Source of the DNA: Actinostola sp. cb2023
Taxonomy: Eukaryota; Cnidaria; Anthozoa; Actiniaria; Actinostolidae
Length of the DNA stretch: 64,000 nucleotides
Direction: 5' to 3'
Assembly (NCBI GenBank): GCA_033675265.1
Contig: JAUJYZ010001074.1
Location: forward strand, 1 to 64,000
Every line of letters begins with the position of its first letter. Position 1 is the stretch's first letter. Shown here in pieces: positions 35,240 through 46,390 of the stretch. The notes beneath the pieces were generated by a model that had not been told where the DNA came from, ran no database searches, and saw nothing but the letters and a program-made list of their open reading frames with translations. The position numbers and the translations under genes were made by a program.

Positions 35240-36140
35240 TTCGCTAGTTTTTTTAATTAAACTTTTTTGAATTAATCCCTTGATGCCTAATCACAGGGTT
35301 AGGAAATCGTTTAATTATATTAAGTGGTATTTGTGTTATTGCAGCCAATTGCAAACAGTATGGCACTCAAGTATATAATATATCAATATATCGGGTGCAT
35401 ATTTTGGGTACTTCCCATGGAAAACGTAACATTAGCATCGAGTATGTTTTGGTCTTATGTTTATTGTTGAGCAATTAATATATTCGTCTCTTTGGAGTCA
35501 GGAATACAGCAGATAAAAGGGGCGTAACCAATGTGAAACACAAAGGTGCCGCAGATAACTGAAGGCATTCACTGATAGCGCGATTATTGTGCAAGGGCGG
35601 CGTACTGACTAGCTGACACCTTCATGCAACCTAGCTGACACCTTCATGCAAAAAAAAAACACTTGTTAGTGGATGCAGCACAGCTATAAAAAAAGAGATG
35701 AGGGATTTGTAATTAAAAATTGCATATTTCACAACTCGTTTATTGTTACAGTACAGTTGCTCAATATAGTGAAGCACAATTGTGTGATCAACTTACAATA
35801 CCATATCATGGTTTGTTTTGATTGTTTGGCCCCGTGGGAACAGGTTATTTTGTACAAATATTATTTTCAAAAAAAACAGAAGTAAATACGAATTTGCTTT
35901 TCGAGCAGATTGCTAGTGCACCATCCAAATATTACACTAATGTCATCAATGCAGAATTTAAGCGAAAACCTCATATTTTTTTTAGGCCACTGGCACTGAT
36001 CGAGTTGCAAGCTCAGGCGGAGGGAATAAACATGCCAAGTTTACAACCGTCAGGATTATCAAACGCAAATATGCATCAGTCCTCCTTAATTTCAAGAAGA
36101 AAATGCTGGATTTTGAAAGTGAACAAAACTACCAAATGAT
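35240..36140 (+). pseudogene. Class B family remnant B4' (upstream region plus first codons)
   Basis: 35240-36030 is the class B upstream region (CCGCTTCGCTAGTTTTTTTA, CTGACACCTTCATGCA, AGCACAATTGTGTGATCAAC, TACAATACCATATCATGG). The start ATG at 36031 reads MPSLQPSGLSNANMHQ and soon stops at about 36139; the LPPI/KIQDFC module is absent. The bases after it (TTCAAGAAGAAAATGCTGGATTTTGAAAGTGAACAAAACTACC type) match the inverse of 45870-45960 in B5', so both remnants descend from the same already broken copy. Confidence 0.75.
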
Positions 36141-37019
36141 TTGAAAATATGCACTGAATGATTCAGGAAGAAAAACACGAGGTCTACAGCTTGTCACTTC
36201 AACTGTTTGTATAAAGGTTCCAAAGAATGCTTCAACAATTGTATTTGATAATCTGGAGTTACGGAAAAAGCTCTTTCTCAAATTCGTATGTCTCCAAAAG
36301 TCATGGAAAGTTGTCTCCATGATCCTAAACATTGTGTATTGAAGAAAAAAAACTAACTGTCGTAAAAACAGCAACTGCATGAAGGCGTTGATTAAGAGCG
36401 ATAATACATTATTGTATAACTCTTCTGTGTTATAAGAATGCTTTTTGATACTATCAGCCAGTTGTGCAATAAGAGCGTGTATTTTCTAACCAGATGGAGT
36501 GTATGCACAGTTATAAAGTCGTATATTTAATGTCAGGGCGTTGTCTATACCCACGGTGTTATGCTGTACCTTAGAGAATAAGTGAGTAGATAATTAGTTG
36601 TCAAATCATCTGGTAGCTAATTATTTGAAAGCAGAACACGACACTTTCTACAGACATGTTCCTTACTGCTATAAACCTCAGCCAATCTCCTGGGGTTTTC
36701 TTAAAGCTAAAGTCTGTTAAAAGTTGCCCTATTAAAATTACTCCAATTGTTAATCGTTCAAAGAGAACAATGTCTGTCAAGTTTATTCGGTGATTGCGAG
36801 ATCTTACGTCAGGATAAGAATTAGCCAAAGGCATCTATTGAACAAAACAAAACAAAATGAAATTACAAACTGCAGATCAACTGAATGGTCTTCAAGCGTC
36901 ACCAACTCACGTTTTGACTTTACTGCAACCCAATTTGAAAACAAAGTTTCTGAATTTGAAACTGTACGATGAAAGTTGTTTCTTTTCTGGTGTTTGTTTG
37001 TAGATAACGTTTTCTCGAT
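36141..37019. other. Shared flank between B remnant and A4
   Basis: 36150-36240 and 36540-36660 match the inverse of 45800-45860 and 45120-45230 near A5; 36640-36790 also matches the inverse of 7240-7400. 36860-36960 is the ACGTTTTGACTTTACTGCAA class A far-upstream flank. No gene seen. Confidence 0.6.
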
Positions 37020-37312
37020 CTTATTGTGTTGAGTCAGTAATACAGTAATATATTGGTTTAGTGGCCCCCAGGGAATTAGTATTTGCTCTGACACCAATTA
37101 ATTATAGTTAATTATAAGTTATCGACAAAAGGTAGATGTTAACTCGTGGTTCCAGCAAAACCAACAGCACAAACGTCTTCAGCACAGCTGTGAAAAAGAG
37201 AAGGGACCATTGCTTTCTCTGAATTGACTTGTGAATTTGAAAGCAATTATATATTTTGACCAGGTTATTATTATTCAGAGATTGACTACAGAACTCTATA
37301 ATAATAATAATA
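37020..37312 (+). promoter_or_regulatory. Conserved class A upstream block (A4)
   Basis: Holds TTAATTATAGTTAATTATAA, TTATCGACAAAAGGTAGATG, ACTCGTGGTTCCAGCAAAAC, CACAGCTGTG and GAAGGGACCATTGCTTTC, ending in a (TAA)n just before the start codon. Confidence 0.5.
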
Positions 37313-38143
37313 ATGACCAATCAGCTAAGAAGAACATCACTCGTGTTGCCCAAGATTGCTGAAGAGAAAGCACCCGAGAAAGATAAAATCCAGGACTTTT
37401 GCGCCTCTTTACAGATTATACAAGATCATAGCGGGAAAAAGAAACTAGATGTACGTTCTGCTTACGAAGTTGATAGCGAAACGCTAAAAGCTGACCAAAG
37501 ACGTCCAGGCTGCTACAGCAACAGGAGGTACCAATCTGCACGTTCAACACGATTTCGAAATGGGTTTTCAAAATCGCACTTATTCTCATCAGCAAAAATG
37601 TTCTCCAAAACCATGAAAAATGAAGCAGGATTCGTCGAAGAGGAGATCATTGATCTTACAAAGTTCGAGGGCGCTAAGGAAGTAGCGCTCAGATACTATA
37701 AAGACTTAGGTGCCTGCCAAGGTGGCCAATGGAATGACAAGGTGATGCAGTCTTATCTGACGAACTTTGAGAAAGCAGATCTCACTTTCCCACAACTATG
37801 GAGCAAGGCGACGCTTTTTGAGTGCGCGAACAAAGTAGCCATCGATGATCGCATTGTCATTTCGCCGGTTACAAAGTCCACAGAGAAAATAACCCGCATT
37901 TCCAGGCGTAACTCAGAAACGATTTGTGAAAAAAGCAACAGAAAACCAAACATCATTCTCAAGGAAAAGAATGCCAATAATTATTTAACAGGTTGTATAT
38001 TCTATAGTGAACCAGTACATCTACGATCGTTAAAGCGATCTAAATCAATGACATCATCCCAACAACTACACTCCCAACAAGGTAACCGGCTGCCCCCTGT
38101 GAATTCACGACGACTCCGAAAACAGAGCCAGTTCTTAATTTGA
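37313..38143 (+). CDS. Class A family protein A4, unknown function
   Basis: An open 276-residue frame from ATG 37313 (MTNQLRRTSLVLPKI). Motif positions: RRTS 6-9, LPKI 12-15, KIQDFCASLQI 25-35, IIDLTKFEGAKEVALRYYKDL 112-132, FEKADLTFPQLWSKATLFEC 152-171, SPVTKS 184-189 (Ile-Pro-Pro of the sisters is Ile-Ser-Pro here), SRRNSE around 197-202, YSEPVHLRSLKRSKSM 231-246 and LPPV 260-263. Overall strongly basic. The K.MQS version of the WND segment groups it with A1 and A5. It differs at the N-terminus (TN for SK) and ends RKQSQFLI. Not recognised as any named family; the shared domain order with class B is the only functional hint. Confidence 0.8.
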   Translation: MTNQLRRTSLVLPKIAEEKAPEKDKIQDFCASLQIIQDHSGKKKLDVRSAYEVDSETLKADQRRPGCYSNRRYQSARSTRFRNGFSKSHLFSSAKMFSKTMKNEAGFVEEEIIDLTKFEGAKEVALRYYKDLGACQGGQWNDKVMQSYLTNFEKADLTFPQLWSKATLFECANKVAIDDRIVISPVTKSTEKITRISRRNSETICEKSNRKPNIILKEKNANNYLTGCIFYSEPVHLRSLKRSKSMTSSQQLHSQQGNRLPPVNSRRLRKQSQFLI

Positions 38144-38365
38144 CAAAGTGAACATCTAGCTAAACAAATCTGGATATAATGTATTGGTAGTGTTAAGGCT
38201 TTTAAACGGTATTTCTGAACAGTCTCTTAGTCAGGTCGACCTGAAATTTACACCAGTTGTTGTTCTTAGAAGTTTGGTATGATTACATTAGCATTCATCG
38301 CGTGGTGACTATTGCAACAGATCACGTAACTCTGAAATACTCGTGACCTGATATACAAATAATAA
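38144..38365. other. Class A downstream flank
   Basis: Matches the inverse of 43390-43570 after A5 (CTGAACAGT.TCTTAGTCAGG, GTTGTTCTTAGA, ACGTAACTCTGAAATA) and more weakly 5630-5930 after A1. Confidence 0.65.
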
Positions 38366-38520
38366 GCAATTATTGGACGAGGTTGAGCAAGATATCGTGA
38401 TTTGTCAGTGGCGAGCAGATTAATTATTTGCCGATGCCGAAGGCAGAGGCAAATAATTAATCTGCGAGACACTGACAAAATCACGATATTTTGCGATAAC
38501 CGAGTTCAATAATTTTTTTA
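38366..38520. repeat. Palindromic element
   Basis: ATTATTGGACGAGGTT...AAGATATCGTGATTTGTCAG faces CTGACAAAATCACGATATTT..CGAGTTCAATAAT. The centre holds AGATTAATTATTTGCC / GGCAAATAATTAATCT. Nearly a perfect hairpin of about 150 bases. Confidence 0.75.
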
Positions 38521-38657
38521 TCATTCGACTAATTTCTATCAATAAGGAATTTATTGAATATAAACATCAAGAAAAGATATTGTAAAACGAGCTGCCATGT
38601 TTACACTGTGAATGATCAATTAAGTGCGCATGCTCAGACCGTTATTTGCAGCGAACA

Positions 38658-39766
38658 CAATCTCGTCCTCAGAGCCGTTATTTCTTACTGCGCATGCTCG
38701 ACGAAAGAACTTGGCTCTGGAAAAGTCCAATGACCGGAACCCAGAATCTGGGTATTTTGTGACATGCGCATAAAAGAGACTTACCGGAAACAATATGGCG
38801 GACTCTCGATGGAGCTGTTCGGTTTGCCTTCGAGAAAATGGGTTTGGATGAAAGCTTTCATCTTAAAACGAAGCAATACGACGCCATGAAGAACATTGTA
38901 ACACTCAACAATGATACTTTAGTAGTTTTACCCACTGGTTTAATACGACAAATCGTTAATTAATGTTTGCCGACGTTTCGTCGTTTGCCGCTCGTTTATG
39001 ATTACATGAAATCCTCTGCTTATCGTCTCTCTGTTGAATTCCTTGATGGTGGTTCAAGTAAATAAGCTAAGAGAGAAAGGGATGTCGATCTCTAAATGGA
39101 AAGTTGATGAGGTAATAAATTAATACGTGAACTGGTTTGTTTATATCGGGTTGTTATTGTAGCCAAGTGAAGTTTTAGTTATAAATTAACTAGTTTACAT
39201 TTGAAATCGTTATTGAAGCTCACATACAATGTCGCTTGTTCAAGTCTAAACCACTAGGTTTTTGGTGTGTCAGGATGGATTTCCTACGTATTGGCACCAG
39301 GTCGACAAAGGAATGTCTTTATAGTGGTCAGTTTTGTGCAATGGTTTACTTGTTTATATAGTATGTCAATTTCATCCCGTAAAGTATTCATGGTAATTGT
39401 TATGTAAGCGAATCTTTGCTTTGAATAAACCAGTTCTGTCCTAGCCTTCGTCCTGTGTGGTTGTCTTTGAGTTCGATACTCTCGCCGCGTATCGCGTCCT
39501 TCTGAATCTCCCTCGTTCCTCCGGTCTATACAAACGATCCACCTCAGGTCACATGAATTCTCTTTATTAATTTTCAATTTTAGTCAGAAGAAGATATCAG
39601 TAAGCATGGCAATCTGTTTCTTTTGAAGGAATATCAATTCATTTCCGGTTTCTTTCTTTGTATTCCTAAGAACCAATCACAAAGCATGAAATATTGGACT
39701 TTTCCAGAGCCAAGTTCTTTCGTCGAGCATGCGCAGTAAGAAATAACGGCTCTGGGGACGAGATTG
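38658..39766. mobile_element. Non-autonomous DNA transposon with RecQ-like fragment, 9-bp target duplication
   Basis: TIRs of about 74 bases, identical except for one base, start CAATCTCGTCCTCAGAGCC (38658) and end with the inverse (39766). CAGCGAACA flanks both sides (38649-38657 and 39767-39775), a perfect 9-bp duplication as in Mutator-like elements. The TIR end sequence is shared with 21800-22681. Inside lies a helicase-like fragment (38817-38963) and a 97-codon minus frame of unknown nature. No transposase is seen. It inserted next to a repeated GCGCATGCTCAGACCGTTATTTG motif. Confidence 0.8.
38817..38963 (+). pseudogene. RecQ-family helicase N-terminal fragment
   Basis: The frame reads FAFEKMGLDESFHLKTKQYD, then AMKNIV and DTLVVLPTG, then stops at 38963. 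The LK.KQ..A...I motif (RecQ motif 0) followed by D.LVVLPTG (Walker A, normally continuing GKS) is characteristic of RecQ/BLM-type DNA helicases. The Walker A Gly-Lys-Ser itself is missing, replaced by LIRQIVN and a stop. It could be a first exon with a lost splice site or a captured fragment. It lies wholly inside a transposable element, so host gene capture is likely. Confidence 0.6.
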
Positions 39767-39924
39767 CAGCGAACATTGCTTAATCTTTCACTGCGCATGC
39801 TCAGACCGTTATTTGTACGCAGTTATTCGCCAATCAGAACTGTGGATAGAAATGAGTCGAATGATAATCACAATTATTGTTAACTAGTACTTCAGTTTAT
39901 TGTATCTATACATTGCTGTTCTAG

Positions 39925-40749
39925 TTAAGTCAGTTCACAGGCAGCCCAAGCTGTGATCTTGTGAATAATTGTAGAGAATGTATGTAGAATTACAAAATAA
40001 CGTATAATGGCACTTACGTTGTCAATAAAGGACTGGAAATTCACCACAGCGTTGATAATTTACTGTTCTATTGCCCTGATGTGTTAGTTTTGCGTTTTAG
40101 GGCGTTTTTAATTTTTTTCTCCCTTAACCTGTAAAGGAAGAGAAGGCTAGAAACTACGGACGCCGAATGTTGGCTACGGCGATCTTCGAGGCCTCGAAAA
40201 ACCTACAAAAATGATTCCGGAATCAGCCGACTTTATCATCGCTGGTTCGGCTCGGTTCGGCGCGTGTTCCGAAGAAAGTTCGTTGAAACCGAATACGTGG
40301 AACGTGAAAGCTGTTGGTGCCACGGCTAGTCACAAGCAAGGTTGACTTCGAATTGAGTTCAATTCACGACTTTAAAAGCGAGTAGGTCAGTGATGAACCG
40401 ATTGATGTGTGCTAGGGGAATATGAGAAAGGGATTATGTTAAAAAATCGCGAACATTTCGAATTTTTGTAGGTTTTTCGAGGCCTCGAAGATCGCCGTAG
40501 CCAACATTCGGCGTCCGTAGTTTCTAGCCTTCTCTTCCTTTACAGGTTAAGGGAGAAAAAAATTAAAAACGCCCTAAAACGCAAAACTAACACATCAGGG
40601 CAATAGAACAGTAAATTATCAACGCTGTGGTGAATTTCCAGTCCTTTATTGACAACGTAAGTGCCATTATACGTTATTTTGTAATTCTACATACATTCTC
40701 TACAATTATTCACAAGATCACAGCTTGGGCTGCCTGTGAACTGACTTAA
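39925..40749. repeat. Long inverted repeat with apparently identical 287-bp arms
   Basis: Left arm 39925-40211 and right arm 40463-40749 are reverse complements with no difference found on reading. The spacer is 251 bases (40212-40462), containing GGTTCGGCTCGGTTCGGC. Each arm ends inward at a CTTCGAGGCCTCGAA palindrome. No coding frame of note. Identical arms mean very recent formation or ongoing gene conversion. Confidence 0.9.
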
Positions 40750-41035
40750 TAAACTAACACAACTACTAAATTAGAACGAAGCATATGCTCTATTATATAT
40801 ATATCAATTATTATATTGCACGTTTATATTTTGAACGAGCTATCACCTCCTGGACGAAACGTGTTTTTAAAAATGAACTACTTTACTTTACTTTAACTAC
40901 TTTACTTTTGAACGAATGAATGAAATGAACAATAATGACAAATCACGGGCGCTAAGATAATATTTAAAAATCATGATTGTTTGAATATTTGTCGTTTGGT
41001 TTAGCTACAGATAAACTTTGAATATCAAATATTTC
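40750..41035. other. Intergenic, AT-rich
   Basis: 40815-40900 (TTGCACGTTTATATTTTGAACGAG) resembles the LINE-like tail at 56240-56290 followed by a TTTAC-rich stretch. No gene seen. Confidence 0.4.
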
Positions 41036-41322
41036 ATATACACCTAATTGCAGAAAGGTTGTCCACCTCGGAAAAGCACATTTACACATTTACACATTTA
41101 CACATTTGCACATTTGCACTTTTACAAGCGCTGAAATACAACTATCCACCTGAAATCTTCTATATAAGGCCGCGGCATTCTTATGGCAGTATATTTCTAC
41201 TGAATCTGTTGACTCTGTGTTCCACTTGCGCAAAACAAATATACACGTGATGTTGCGAATGTGCAAATGTGTAAATGTGCTTTTCCGAGGTGGACAACCT
41301 TTCTGCAATTAGGTGTATGTAC
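41036..41322. repeat. Foldback MITE, TACACCTAATT termini (second copy)
   Basis: TACACCTAATTGCAGAAAGG and GTTGTCCACCTCGGAAAAGC open the left side; their reverse complements close the right side, joined by ACATTTACACATTTGCACA repeats on both arms. TA borders each end. Shares its outer 12 bases and GTTGTCC with 8703-8873 but has a different interior. Confidence 0.8.
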
Positions 41323-41330
41323 TCACCGAG

Positions 41331-41600
41331 TAAGTAAGTAAGTAAGTAAGTAAGTAATGACATATTTAAAGAGGGTGACACGTGACAGCTTACGCGGATG
41401 ACCTTGTGGCCCTCTATCTAAAATTACATGTAACAATATGACCCTAGGGGGTACTTCCATTGAAAGGGGACAGGTTGATCTTCTGAAAATTTGAATTAAA
41501 CCCCTTACAATGGAAATGTGTAAGGACAATTTGTTGCCCTTCAGAAGAATGTGATCGCTTCAAAGTTCTCTTTGTTAAGCTCCAGTACCCAGCACGCCCG
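41331..41600 (-). mobile_element. LINE 3' end with short (TTAC)n tail
   Basis: On the minus strand GGCCACAAGGTCATCCGCG, CTGTCACGTGTCACCCTC and TTTAAATATGTCA lead into (TTAC)8. The same 3' end with a ~475-base tail lies at 26426-28196. The body further left (to about 41600) has no clear RT motif. Confidence 0.6.
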
Positions 41601-41895
41601 GTTGACTCTACCAACTCACACTGTCGTGAGTTTAATTTATAAGGCTCAGCGGGAGTAGATCCACGCCTGAGATAACCGCGGCTCTACTATTAGGATTGGA
41701 GATTGACGAGAAGAGGAACGTGCGTGCATTTGTCATCTACATGTAACTTGACAGGAAACTGGTGTTCGTGTGTACTAAGAAAATGCCTACAGAAAGTTCC
41801 GCTTCTTAGATGCAACGCCGACTAAGGTAGAAAAGGGCTACTGGAAAACGGCCTCGCTAGACTATAATGTCACCGATTGTTCTCCATTTAAATGC
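41601..41895. other. Intergenic, no gene seen
   Basis: No recognisable feature. Confidence 0.3.
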
Positions 41896-42253
41896 AAATA
41901 CCGTAGAATCCCGGTTATAATCCCTGGTATTATATAACTTCGTAAGGGTTTTGTGGTGGGCTTATAATCTTGGGGCTTATAAAAGGGAGGTAAAAAACGT
42001 CTGAAATCCGTTCTATTAAAAATAAAAAAATGTTTATAATCGTGACCATTTTAGTTAAACAGCGTTCATGCAAAGTTTTTAAACGTGAATATGCTCAGAA
42101 AAAGCTATAATCTGAGCGGATTTTCAAGCAATGAGCTACCGAATATTACTGGACTCCATCAGTCTCGTTTGCTACGTACACCTAATTGCCTGATTATTGT
42201 TTTCTGTATATGGTACCCTGTATGGGGAGGAGTAAATGAAGGGGGCTTATAAC

Positions 42254-42284
<31 letters not shown>

Positions 42285-42395
42285 TATAACCGGGAGGAAA
42301 TTTGTGTTAGCAGACAGATGGGCTTTTAATCGGGGGGGGGGGAGAGCTTATAACCGGGGGAGGCTTATAACCGGGATTCTATGGTATCTGCAGAC
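41896..42395. repeat. TIR element with long G runs
   Basis: TACCGTAGAATCCCGGTTAT at the left and the inverse (ATAACCGGGATTCTATGGTA) at the right. Near the right end three GGCTTATAACCGGGGG units are expanded into long G runs (42255-42281 and 42335-42344). No transposase; MITE-like. Confidence 0.75.
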
Positions 42396-43571
42396 ATATC
42401 CAACACTCCTGCTCGTTTATTAAACCGAATTACATAATACTATAAGTTTATAATACAATAATCTAGTCAAAGATTTGTCATTTCCAATTGGCGTAAGTTT
42501 ATAATACATTCTCATACTCATTAATTATTCATGAGGTAACCAGCCAATCCGGTGCATCAAATCCGGTCACATAATGGACCTGGAAACCCCGGAAAGTCCG
42601 CTCTAGAGTACTTTGAAATGGATTTCAAAGTCCAAGGACTTTGAAATGATGGATTTCAAAGTACTCTTTCCTGAGTTCTTATCCATCATATAACAATCAC
42701 CGGGACCTTGGACAGAGTAGAGGCAATACCACTCTGTCCGAATTAGATTCAATCTGAAAGCACGCTCAATTCAATGCTACTCAAGAGTCCAACACATGTG
42801 GGATACGATGTCCTCGACTCTGCGCATGAGCAGAGAATATGCAAAGACTGGAATTGTTTATTTTCCGGGCTAAAATCTTGGAACTCGTTATTTATTGCCT
42901 TTAGGCCATTGCATGTAATAATTAATGTGTATGAGAAGTCGTTCCAAAGCCTCGAATTCGGACTAGACGGGGTTACCCGTACTCGGCTTCGCCTCGGACA
43001 TGAAACCCCGTCTAGTCCTCATTCTCGGCTTTGAAACATTACATAATACCATAAGTTTATAATACAATAAGTCTATAGTCTGAAGATTTATCATTTCCAA
43101 TTGGCGTAAGTTTATAAAACAATAATACCATAAGTTTATAATACAATAAGTCTATAGTCTGAAGATTTATCATTTCCAATTAGAGTAAGTTTATATAATA
43201 ATATATATGTTGCGTAGGTGTCCAAGAAGAGGATCGGTTGGCCGTGGTTGTTTGGATAAGAAACTCATCTGCATGGGGTCATTGTGATTACATATGAAAT
43301 ATTACATATTTGTATATTATCAAATCTGTCATTCATTCGTTCTAACTTACTAGTTTTCTTAGTTTATTGTAATTAACTCTAGTATTAACATTGTGATTAT
43401 TTGTGAAACAGGTCAAATATTTCAGAATTACGTGATCTATTGCAATAGTAACCATGCGATGAATATTAATCATACTAAACTTCAATCTAAGAACAACAAC
43501 CTGACTAAGAAACTGTTCAGAAACACCTTAAACTTTACCACTACCTATACGCTATATCCAGATTTGTTTAG
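42396..43571. other. Direct repeats, hairpins and class A 3' flank
   Basis: A unit containing ATAAGTTTATAATACAATAA, GATTTATCATTTCCAATTGG and CGTAAGTTTATA is present at 42440, 43050 and 43125. 42955-43021 is a hairpin (GACTAGACGGGGTT / AACCCCGTCTAGTC). 43390-43571 is the class A downstream flank. No gene seen. Confidence 0.55.
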
Positions 43572-44429
43572 CTAGATGTTCACTTTGTCAAAGAACTGAC
43601 TCTGTCTTCGTGGTCGTCGTGGATTCACAGGGGGCAGCCGGTTGCCTTGTTGGGAGTGTAGTTGTTGGGATGATGTCATTGATTTAGATCGCTTTAACGA
43701 TCGTAGATGTACTGGTTCACTATAGAATATACAACCTGTTAAATAATTATTGGCATTCTTTTCCTTGAGAATGGTGTTTGGTTTTCTGTTGCTTTTTTCA
43801 CAAATCGGTTCTGAGTTACGCCTGGAAATGCGGTTTTTTTTCTCTGTGGATTTTGTAACCGGCGGAATGACAATGCACTCATCGACGGCTACTTTGTTCG
43901 CGCACTCCAAAAGCTTCTCTCTGCTCCATAGTTGTGGGAAAGTCAGATCTGCATTCTCAAAGTTCGTCAGATAAGACTGCATGGCCTTGTCATTCCATTG
44001 GCCGCCTTGACAGGCACCTAGGTCGTGGTAGTATCTACGCGCTACTTCCTTAGCGCCCTCGAACTTTGTAAGATCAATGATCTTCTCTTCGATGAATTCT
44101 GCTTCATTTTTCGTAGTTTTGGAGAACATGTTTACTGATGAGAATAAGTGCGATTTCGAAAATCCATCTGGAAAGCGGTATGAACCTGCAGATTGGTACC
44201 TCCTGTAATTGCTGTAGCAGCCATCTTTTGGACGTCTTCTGTCACCTTTTAGCGTTTCGCTATCAACTTCGTAGACAGAACGTACATCTAGTTTCTTTTT
44301 CTCGCTATTATCTTGTGTACTAATATGTAAAGAGGCGCAAAAGTCCTGGATTTTATCTTCCTCTGGTGCTTTCTCTTCAGCAATCTTGGGCAACACGTCG
44401 AGTGATGTTCTTCTTAGCTGCTTGGACAT
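43572..44429 (-). CDS. Class A family protein A5, unknown function
   Basis: An open 285-residue frame from ATG 44429 (MSKQLRRTSLDVLPKI). It has a one-residue insertion (Asp-Val) before LPKI, RRTS, DKIQDFCASLHIS, the DSETLKGDRRRPK segment, IIDLTKFEGAKEVARRYYHDL, FENADLTFPQLWSREKLLEC, IPPVTKS, RRNSE, YSEPVHLRSLKRSKSM and a terminal LPPVNPRRPRRQS. The eight-T run that is nine T in A1 keeps this frame open, so A5 gives the reference frame for A1. Located downstream of class B remnant B5' on the same strand, the arrangement seen for A4 and A1. Soluble basic protein of unknown role. Confidence 0.8.
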   Translation of the reverse strand: MSKQLRRTSLDVLPKIAEEKAPEEDKIQDFCASLHISTQDNSEKKKLDVRSVYEVDSETLKGDRRRPKDGCYSNYRRYQSAGSYRFPDGFSKSHLFSSVNMFSKTTKNEAEFIEEKIIDLTKFEGAKEVARRYYHDLGACQGGQWNDKAMQSYLTNFENADLTFPQLWSREKLLECANKVAVDECIVIPPVTKSTEKKNRISRRNSEPICEKSNRKPNTILKEKNANNYLTGCIFYSEPVHLRSLKRSKSMTSSQQLHSQQGNRLPPVNPRRPRRQSQFFDKVNI

Positions 44430-44710
44430 TATGGTGTTTTGTAGTCAATCTCTGAATAATAATTGCTGATGAAGTTATTTAATTGCTTTCAAATTCACAA
44501 GTCCATTCAGAGAAAGCAATGGTCCCTTCTCTTTTTCACAGCTGTACTGAAACGTTTGTGTTGTTCGTTTTGCTGGAACCACGAGTTAACATCTACCTTT
44601 TGTCGATAACTTATAATTAACTATAATTAATTGGTGTCACATCAAATACTGATTCCCAAGGGCCACTAAACCAACATTTATTACTGTATTATTAACCCAA
44701 CACAATAATA
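44430..44710 (-). promoter_or_regulatory. Conserved class A upstream block (A5)
   Basis: Minus strand: TTAATTATAGTTAATTATAA, TTATCGACAAAAGGTAGATG, TAACTCGTGGTTCCAGCAAA, a changed palindrome (TACAGCTGTG) and GAAGGGACCATTGCTTTC. Same order as for the other class A copies. Confidence 0.5.
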
Positions 44711-45899
44711 GAACAAGTTATCTACAGATAAATTTAAACACCATAACAACAAAAACTTTCATGGTCCTTAATAAAGGTAACTACAAGAAGTGACTGCAGC
44801 TTGAAACTCACAAACTTTGCTTTGAGTCGGGTTCCTATGAAGTCAAAACGTGAGTAGGTAACGCTTGAAGGCCATCCAGTTGATCCGCAGTTGTAATTTC
44901 TTTCTGTTTGGAAAACTAGTCATGTAAGAAGCATTAATCCAGAATAGACGTCTATGACCTAATTATTATCCAGACGTAAAATCCCGCAATCACTGAATAA
45001 ACTTGAAATACATTGTTAAAGATTAAGAAGTATAGCAATTGACCAACTTGGATCGAACTAGTTATCATTATGAAACTATGAGATTGGCTGAGGTGTATAG
45101 CAGTAGGGAACATGTCTGTAGAAAGTGTCGTGTTCTGCTTTCAAATAATTAGCTACCAGATGATTTGACAACTAATTATCTACTCACTTATTCCCTAAGG
45201 TATATGCATAACACCGTGGGTATAGACAACGCCCTGACACAGAATACACCATTTTATAATGTGCACTACATCTCGTTAGAAAATACAATTTTCGCGCGCT
45301 CTGATTTAATTACATAACTGGCTGATAGTATCAAAATGCATTCTTATAACACTGAATAATACATACCACAATGATGTATTATCGCTCTCAAACCACGCCT
45401 TCAGTTGCTGTTTTTCCTTCGATATATCAATGTTTAAGACCATTGAGAGTCTGATTAATATTCAATTATTATTTCTTCTTCTTTAAATTTCATTTCACAA
45501 ATGCACTAGTTATATATTCCATATGTAGATACTGTCTCATTTTTCTCCCTCATTTACTCTCAAAGTTGGTAGTGGTCAACTCGAAAGCCTCTGCTACCTT
45601 GACCACTACGTACTATCCATGTCACAGATACAATTCCTAATTTAGTTTATTTTTAGCTTTTTTTGACTATAAATACTGTATTATACTGTAACTAAATAAG
45701 TGCAAATAAAGAACTTGAACTTGAACTTGAACTCGATAACTTTAATTTTGATGAGATGCAAATTTCAGTGAGAAAGAGCTTTCTCAGTAACCATTGTGGA
45801 AACATTGTTCTGAACTTTTTTTACAAGCAGTTGAAGTGACAAGTTGTAGACCTCATGTTTTTCCTCTTGAATCATTTATTGCACATTTTCAAGTCATTT
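44711..45899. other. Shared flank with a LINE-like tail
   Basis: 44800-44900 and 45120-45240 are class A far-upstream flank (see 36.1-37.0 kb). 45640-45735 ends AAATAAGTGCAAATAAAGAA plus (CTTGAA)n, which looks like a non-LTR 3' tail inserted in that flank. No gene seen. Confidence 0.5.
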
Positions 45900-46390
45900 G
45901 GTAGTTTTGTTTACTTTCAAAATCCAGAATTTTTCTTTTTGAAATTAAGTAAGATCATGTAACTGTAGTTTTTCAACCAATATAGTCTTTCCGAATTTCA
46001 CTATTTGAGCTGATTCTGTGCCTTTCAATTGGTAATCGTGGAACTTCCTTTGCGCTTCTTGTTCGTCTCTGATTGACAGTAGAATGGAGTGGACCCTCGA
46101 CGGAGCAGCTTCCATCTGTTAAAACATGCCGGCTATGTTGATTTTCTCCACCTGTGCTTGCGACTGCATAAGAAAGTGGCCATTTCAAAAAGCACGAGGA
46201 TTTCGCTTAAATTCTGCACTTACCTTTACCTTTATTTACATTTACGGTGTTTTGATAATAATTCTTGAACAAAAATAACCTGTTCCCACGGGGCCAAACA
46301 ATCAAACTTAATCATGATATAGTATTGTAAGTTGATCACACAATTGTGCTTCACTATATGGAGCAACTGTACTGCAATAATAAACGAGTT
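45900..46390 (-). pseudogene. Class B family remnant B5'
   Basis: On the minus strand, 46390-46140 is the class B upstream region (AGCACAATTGTGTGATCAAC, CTTTTTGAAATGGCCACTT, GCAAGCACAGGTGGAG). The start ATG is altered in context, but codons for NRWKLLRRGSTP follow, showing the LRRxS motif before the broken LPPI site. Then a KKRKGSS-like part appears and the frame decays. 45960-45870 matches the end of B4'. It is a broken copy lying upstream of A5. Confidence 0.7.
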
